Origin: Cellulosimicrobium funkei
Lineage (GTDB): Bacteria; Actinomycetota; Actinomycetes; Actinomycetales; Cellulomonadaceae
Length of the DNA stretch: 64,000 nucleotides
Assembly (NCBI RefSeq): GCF_001019615.1
Contig: NZ_JNBQ01000011.1
Span: 1-64,000 of the forward strand
Direction: 5' to 3'
The position numbers were made by a program, and so were the translations under genes. Each line of letters begins with the position of its first letter. The stretch's first letter is position 1. A model generated the notes under the pieces. That model saw only the letters and a program-made list of their open reading frames with translations. It was not told where the DNA came from and ran no database searches. Below, piece after piece: positions 59,376 through 64,000 of the stretch.

Positions 59376-62300
59376 CTACCCGCAGGTCGTGGCGTCGTAC
59401 GGCGCGTCGAGCGTCGTGATGCCGTCGCCCGCGGTGACGGTGACGGTCGCGGTTCCCGCCGGGAACGCCGTCGCCCGCGACGCGAACGACTGGTAGGCGC
59501 TCACGCCGGGCGCCACGGCCGAGTACGTCCTGCTGCCGTACGGCGTGGTGAGGGTGACGCCCACCGGGGCGCCGCCGTCGTTCGTCGCCCGGACCGCGAC
59601 GTAGGCCTTCCCGGCGAGGCAGCGCGCCGACGCCTCGACCGAGACCGCCGGGTCGCCGTCGCGCGACTGCGCGAAGAGCCAGTCGAGGACGACCGGGTTC
59701 GCGTAGGTCGGGATCCACGACGAGTGCGGGTACGCCAGCCGGTCCGGCGTGCCCGTCGTGCCGGGCGAGTACGCGGTGTGGAGCACGTCGCTCCCGGCCG
59801 CGCGGGCCTCGTCCCACAGCGCCTGTGCCCGCGCCGCGGCCGCGTCGCGCGGGAGGTTGCCCGCCCACTCGCCGCGCGTCACGACGGCGCCCGCGTGCTC
59901 GAGGCCCTCGAGGGCGGTGAGGGTGAGGCCGTACGGCGCCGTCGGGTCGTCGATCGCATGGTGCACCCAGACCGGCAGGTCGGCGATCTGCGCCGTGAGC
60001 TCGGCCGACTCACCACCTGCGACGAGCAGCGCTCCGGCGAAGAGGTCGCCGTCCTCGGCGAGCAGCGGCCAGCTCGCGCGCGAGCCGCGCGAGAGCCCGG
60101 TGAGGTACACGCGGTCGGGGTCGACCGGGTAGCGGTCGAGCAGGTCCTTGACCATCCCGACGAGCGCCTCGCGCCCGCTGGGCGTGAGCCAGTCCTGGTC
60201 GGGCGCGCGCTGGGGCGACAGGACGAAGGCCGGGTCGCTCGCCTGGCGCTCGGGCGCGGCGAACGCGACCGAGAGCTGGTTGCCGAGGAGCTGGACGGCG
60301 TTGTCGGTGCCGGTCTCGCCCGTGCCGTGGAGCGTGAGCACGAGCGGGTAGAGCGTGTCGTCGTCCGGCGCCTCGCGGTACGCGTGCGGCGTGAAGAGCC
60401 GGTACCGGAACGCGTCGCCCGGCCCGGCCCACGTCCCGGCCTCGTACTCGTCGACGACGGGCGTGTCGACCGCTGACGCCGCGACCGGGTCGAGAGACGC
60501 GGGCACGGTCGTCGCGCCGACGCTCAGGTCGGCGACCTGCGTGACGGAGTACGCGGCGGCCAGGTCGTACGTCTGCGTCGTCCCGGAGTAGAACGTCCCG
60601 GCCGCGTTGGCGTCGGACGTGTCGAGCTCGAGGACCACCCACGCGCCGGGCGCGGGCTCCTGCCCGGGCGAGCCGGCGCCGTCGGGCCCTGCTGCCGTGA
60701 AGGCTCGGACCACGGTGCGCGGGCCGTCCGACGAGGTCTCCGGCGTCGGGCCGTCGAGATCGGCCCGCACGGCGAACGCCGCCGGGTCGAGCTCGCCCGC
60801 GGGCAGGGGCGCGGAGTAGCGCACCGCGAGCGCGGCGACCTCGTACCCGTGCGGGTTCACGACGCCGACGACGCGCGCGTCCGTGGCCGTCGGTGTCGCC
60901 GTGTTGTCACGCGTCGTGAACCGGGGCAGCCCCGCGGCACCGATGCTGTGCTCGTAGAACGTCGCCATGGCCTGCGGCGTGTTGTAGTTCCACGTCCGCA
61001 CACCCCACGGCATGGCGAGCGACCAGTCCGGCTGGGCGGCGATCTCGTCCTGCGTCGGGAAGACGAACGTCTCGCCGACGATCATCGGCTTGCCGTCGCG
61101 CTGCGCGATGCGCTGCGCCTGCTCGTAGTGCCGCGGCGCGTAGCCCTCGACGTCGTAGAAGTCGACGGACAGCACGTCGTAGTAGTCCGCGCCAGGGCTG
61201 AAGCTCGACCAGTCGTTGGCGTCGTACTCGGGCAGCCCGCCCTCGAGGCCCTCGTAGCGGTCGAACTTGGGATCCCCGTCGGCGAAGCCGTAGTCGTCGG
61301 GCAGGTCCTGGACGTTCCAGACCCACACGATGTTCGACAGCCCTTTCTCCTGCTCGAGGTAGTCGTGGACCATGCGGTACAGGCCGGCGCTGCCGTCGAG
61401 CCCGGGCCGCCCGCCCCACCAGAACACGTGCTGGTTCATCTCGTGGAACGGGCGCAGCATGACCGTCACGCCCGCGTCCTCGAGCGGCTGGAGCAGGCGC
61501 GCGTACTCGTCCAGGCGCAGCTTCCAGTTCTCGTTGAGAGCCGTGCCGTCGGTGAGCAGCTCGTCCCACTGGTCCTCGTAGAGGAACGAGTAGATCCGGT
61601 TGGGGCTCGGGAGCGTCTCGTGCGCCTGGTCGCCGCCCCAGCCGCCCTGCACCTCCTGGGCCACGGTGTACTGCGGCGGCGAGACGTGGAACATGATCTG
61701 CACCAGGTTCCCGGCGTCCCACTGACGGCGCACCTCGTCGACCATGTTCTCGCGGTAGGGGACCGTCTGGCCGGTGAGGAAGTCCGCGCTGTACAGCGCC
61801 GGGTAGACGCCGAACTCGTTCGCGACGCGCTGGTGCAGCACGTCGTTCGCCGCGGGGTTCGCGTACGACTGGTCGTGGTGCATCGCGGAGAGCATCCCGG
61901 TGCCCGTGATCGCGTCGAGGTAGTCGACGACGTCGACCGGCGCGGGCAGGTCGGTCACCTCGACCTCGAGGTGGGTGTCGACGTCGACGGCGAACGTCGT
62001 GCCCGCGCCGCCGTCCTCGGCCGGGACGAAGAGGCGTACCTGGTGGAGGTCGACGCCGACCCGGCCCTCGGCGCGGAAGTCGCCCTTGGGTTCCGGCCGG
62101 GTCGCGTCGCGCAGGACCGCCTGGTCGTCGGACGTCCACGTCGCCTGGACGGCCCGTGCGCCGTCGGGGACGACGGCGTGCTCGGCGAGCAGCGTGAGGA
62201 GGTTCCCGGCGCCGTCGGTGCGCAGCTCCGTCACGGGGAACGTCACCTCCGGGACCGGCGGTGCGACGTCGAACAGCAGATCGATCTCGTCGACCACGAT

Positions 62301-62921
62301 GGTGCCTCCCGTCCCCGCCCCGACCTGGTTGACGTAGAGCGCGAACGAGGTGATCCCGCTCGTGCGCAGGGTGCCGGTCCCGGACTTGGGGCGGAAGTCC
62401 TCGATCGGGACGCGCACACGCTGCGCCTCCGTCGACGTCGGGTCGAACCCCGCGACGTCGTTGAGGTGCGCCTCGAACGACGCGCCGTCGGAGAGCTGCA
62501 GCAGCACGTCCTGACCGGGCGTCCCGTTCGTGATCCACAGCTCGACCGCCTGCAGGCCGGGCCAGTAGCCGTCGACCGCGCGCGAGCGACCCGAGTAGCC
62601 GTTGGTGAACGCGTAGTCGAACCGCATCGCGCTCCCGAGGTCCTCGCCCTCGGCGTCGAACGGCGAGTCGACGAGCGTCGCTGTGTTCGTCCCGCCGTTC
62701 GTGTTGCGGGGGTACAGCGACGACAGCGCCGCGTCGTCGCCGTAGCCGTCGAAGTCGTCGAGACTCACCACGACGGGCTCGCCGCCGGGCGGGTCGGCGG
62801 CGGAGGACCCCGCTGCCGGACCGGGAGAGGACCACGCGGGCGTCGCCGCGAGCGTGAGCGTCGCGAGGAGCGACAGCGCCGCCGCAGCGGCTGTGGCGCA
62901 CCGACGTGAGCGTCGGGACAT
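59376..62921 (-). CDS. Secreted GH26 mannanase fused to an esterase, with C-terminal CLAGKAY module
   Basis: 1181 aa. Signal peptide (AAAAALSLLATLTLAATPAWS). A jelly-roll binding domain (~48-225, starting VSLDDFDGYGDDAAL), an Ig-like spacer, then a GH26 barrel (~325-660) with acid/base E494 in RPFHEMNQHVFWWGG and nucleophile E617 in IVGETFVF. Next an Ig-like region (~680-840) and an alpha/beta-hydrolase esterase (~845-1085): LVLTLHGTGETGTDN, nucleophile S944 in GLSRGS, HHAIDDPT, resembling the Ig-plus-esterase EstA of Thermotoga. Last, the shared module (C1101 to C1180). It could cut mannan and remove acyl groups in one protein; this is inferred. Confidence 0.9.
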   Translation of the reverse strand: MSRRSRRCATAAAAALSLLATLTLAATPAWSSPGPAAGSSAADPPGGEPVVVSLDDFDGYGDDAALSSLYPRNTNGGTNTATLVDSPFDAEGEDLGSAMRFDYAFTNGYSGRSRAVDGYWPGLQAVELWITNGTPGQDVLLQLSDGASFEAHLNDVAGFDPTSTEAQRVRVPIEDFRPKSGTGTLRTSGITSFALYVNQVGAGTGGTIVVDEIDLLFDVAPPVPEVTFPVTELRTDGAGNLLTLLAEHAVVPDGARAVQATWTSDDQAVLRDATRPEPKGDFRAEGRVGVDLHQVRLFVPAEDGGAGTTFAVDVDTHLEVEVTDLPAPVDVVDYLDAITGTGMLSAMHHDQSYANPAANDVLHQRVANEFGVYPALYSADFLTGQTVPYRENMVDEVRRQWDAGNLVQIMFHVSPPQYTVAQEVQGGWGGDQAHETLPSPNRIYSFLYEDQWDELLTDGTALNENWKLRLDEYARLLQPLEDAGVTVMLRPFHEMNQHVFWWGGRPGLDGSAGLYRMVHDYLEQEKGLSNIVWVWNVQDLPDDYGFADGDPKFDRYEGLEGGLPEYDANDWSSFSPGADYYDVLSVDFYDVEGYAPRHYEQAQRIAQRDGKPMIVGETFVFPTQDEIAAQPDWSLAMPWGVRTWNYNTPQAMATFYEHSIGAAGLPRFTTRDNTATPTATDARVVGVVNPHGYEVAALAVRYSAPLPAGELDPAAFAVRADLDGPTPETSSDGPRTVVRAFTAAGPDGAGSPGQEPAPGAWVVLELDTSDANAAGTFYSGTTQTYDLAAAYSVTQVADLSVGATTVPASLDPVAASAVDTPVVDEYEAGTWAGPGDAFRYRLFTPHAYREAPDDDTLYPLVLTLHGTGETGTDNAVQLLGNQLSVAFAAPERQASDPAFVLSPQRAPDQDWLTPSGREALVGMVKDLLDRYPVDPDRVYLTGLSRGSRASWPLLAEDGDLFAGALLVAGGESAELTAQIADLPVWVHHAIDDPTAPYGLTLTALEGLEHAGAVVTRGEWAGNLPRDAAAARAQALWDEARAAGSDVLHTAYSPGTTGTPDRLAYPHSSWIPTYANPVVLDWLFAQSRDGDPAVSVEASARCLAGKAYVAVRATNDGGAPVGVTLTTPYGSRTYSAVAPGVSAYQSFASRATAFPAGTATVTVTAGDGITTLDAPYDATTCG

Positions 62922-62959
62922 GAGGACTCCTTCGTCCGAGGGGTGTGCTGACCCAGCGG

Positions 62960-62997
62960 ACGCTAGGGCCGAGCTCGACGAATGTCAACGTTGACAT
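62960..62997 (-). promoter_or_regulatory. Promoter of the GH26-esterase gene with LacI-type operator
   Basis: Perfect 16-bp palindrome ATGTCAACGTTGACAT (62982-62997). On the minus strand its TTGACA (62988-62983) is a consensus -35 box, followed by a 17-base spacer and TAGCGT (62965-62960) as -10. The palindrome is flanked by direct copies of GAGCTCGACGA (62971-62981 and 62998-63008). Confidence 0.75.
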
Positions 62998-63058
62998 GAG
63001 CTCGACGAGCGAAGATGCCCGTAGTCGCCGGGAGGGGCCGGGTGGTCGGCGCGCTCGG

Positions 63059-63074
63059 ATGCCATCGTTGGCAT
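63059..63074. promoter_or_regulatory. Second operator-like palindrome
   Basis: ATGCCATCGTTGGCAT matches the operator at 62982-62997 in 13 of 16 bases and lies 77 bp from it centre to centre, a spacing that would allow looping by a LacI-family tetramer. Confidence 0.6.
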
Positions 63075-63203
63075 GGCGGGGTCCCAGGCTCGAGATGGGG
63101 ACGTGCGGTCGTGAGGTGGCACTCCCGAGGTTCCCACCTCGCGACCCTGGGGCCGACCCGGTGAGCAGCCTCCTGGGCCTAGCGATCTCGGGTGTCCGGG
63201 CCT

Positions 63204-64000
63204 CTAGCTCGACCGAGCGGGCGGACGCTCGCCGGAACCGCGGGCGACGAGGTGGGTGGGGATGCGGACGTGGACCGGTGCGCCCTGCGGGTCGGCGAGC
63301 CGTTCGAGGACGCGGCGTGCGGCGGCGCGGCCGATCTCGCGGGTGTCGTAGGCGACGACGCTGAACCCGAAGGCGTCGGCGAGGTCGAAGTCGTCGAACC
63401 CGACGTACGCGAGATCGTCGCGCGCGGGACCGAGCGCGCGGACGAGCGCCGCGCTCGCACGGTTGTTGCCGGTGACGACGGCGGTCGGAGGATCCGGCTG
63501 GTCGAGGACGTCCAGCACCGCGGCCTCGGTGCTCCTCCCGCCGGCGTCGTCGAGACGCTCCCACGCGGACGAGTCCGTGACGCCGACCTCGCGCAGCGCT
63601 TCCCGGTAGCCGGCGAGACGTTCGGCGTGCGTGTACAGGTCCGCCGGGCTGCACACGAACGCGATGCGGCGGTGGCCGAGCCGCGTGAGCGCCCGGACCG
63701 CCTCCGCGGTGCCCTCCCGGTTGTCGAGGACGACCGAGTCGGCGAGGAGGTTGTGCGCGGGGCGGTCGATCGTCACGACGGGCGTGCCGAGCCGGCGCTC
63801 GCTCTCGAGGTAGGACTGGTCCTGGGCGATCGGCACGAGGACGAGCGCGCGGACGCGCTGGGCGAGCAGCGTCCCGGCGACGCGCTCCTCCTCGGCGGGG
63901 TCGTCCTCGGTCGCCGTGAGGACCATCGTCAGACCGTGCTGCGCGAGCTCGCGCTCCATGCCGGCGGCGACCTGGAAATAGAACGGGTTGGTGAGGTCGC
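63204..64000 (-). CDS. LacI/GalR family repressor (5' end outside the window)
   Basis: Ligand-binding domain of a LacI-type regulator, about 265 residues visible; the reading frame runs on past the window end, so the helix-turn-helix is not seen. Typical features: DLTNPFYFQVAAGMERELAQHG, VRALVLVPI, DNREGTAEAVRALTRLGHRRIAFV, VVTGNNRASAALVRAL, YVGFDDFDLADAF. The apparent ATG at 63959 is internal. It lies just upstream of the GH26-esterase gene on the same strand and probably represses the mannanase genes through the nearby operators; this is inferred. Confidence 0.92.
   Translation of the reverse strand, partial: DLTNPFYFQVAAGMERELAQHGLTMVLTATEDDPAEEERVAGTLLAQRVRALVLVPIAQDQSYLESERRLGTPVVTIDRPAHNLLADSVVLDNREGTAEAVRALTRLGHRRIAFVCSPADLYTHAERLAGYREALREVGVTDSSAWERLDDAGGRSTEAAVLDVLDQPDPPTAVVTGNNRASAALVRALGPARDDLAYVGFDDFDLADAFGFSVVAYDTREIGRAAARRVLERLADPQGAPVHVRIPTHLVARGSGERPPARSS

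Noticed and set aside
63059-63203. A short gene between the LacI gene and the GH26-esterase gene
   Set aside because: The plus-strand frame from 62945 is Arg/Gly-rich and runs through the operators and the antisense of lacI; there is no ribosome-binding site or family match.

Overview
The window is very high-GC DNA with dense, strongly G/C-ending codon use and actinobacterial gene order. The run rho-rpmE-prfA-prmC-tsaC-wecA-like-atpI-like-atpBEFHAGDC-DUF2550-nucS matches the arrangement known from Mycobacterium and other Actinobacteria. The richness in secreted mannanases and other glycosidases points to a Cellulomonadaceae/Promicromonosporaceae-like soil or plant-litter organism. That family placement is inference; no rRNA gene is present to confirm it. 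No tRNA, rRNA, CRISPR array or insertion sequence was seen.

Region 1 (1-15640) is the housekeeping core: transcription termination (rho, with its 5' end outside the window and an apparent frameshift in a G run), ribosomal protein L31, release factor 1 and its methylase, tRNA t6A synthesis, a lipid-linked sugar-phosphate transferase, the whole F1Fo ATP synthase, a DUF2550 membrane protein and the mismatch endonuclease NucS. Genes mostly overlap by 1-8 bases. A 32-codon ORF fits exactly between atpG and atpD with ATGA overlaps at both ends.

Region 2 (15640-31740) is accessory sugar metabolism. It holds a large secreted glycosidase facing a TetR-YndJ-DUF1990 operon with a perfect 18-bp operator, then nagA. 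Next comes a LacI-controlled operon (lacI, sugar-binding lipoprotein, two permeases, GH31 alpha-xylosidase), followed by a GH1 beta-glucosidase behind a CebR-like operator. The importer has no ATPase gene here.

Region 3 (31800-50670) mixes transport, nucleotide and envelope functions: an MFS exporter, an APC amino-acid permease, and the class Ib ribonucleotide reductase operon nrdHIEF behind two NrdR boxes. After these come a fructosamine-kinase-like protein, a phosphoribosyltransferase, an FKBP lipoprotein, two alpha/beta hydrolases, a DivIVA-like coiled-coil protein, and a membrane protein/lipoprotein pair next to a thioredoxin-TPR protein.

Region 4 (50670-64000) holds glgB and a mannan-degradation cluster: a GH26 mannanase with a ricin-type CBM13, a divergent GH5-like multidomain enzyme, a LysE exporter, a GH26 enzyme fused to an esterase, and a LacI regulator cut by the window end. 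Two of the mannanase promoters place a related operator (ATGTCAACGTTGACAT type) over a TTGACA -35 box. Three unrelated secreted glycosidases (regions 2 and 4) end in the same uncharacterised ~85-residue module bounded by two cysteines; this and the mannanase-esterase fusion are the most novel observations.
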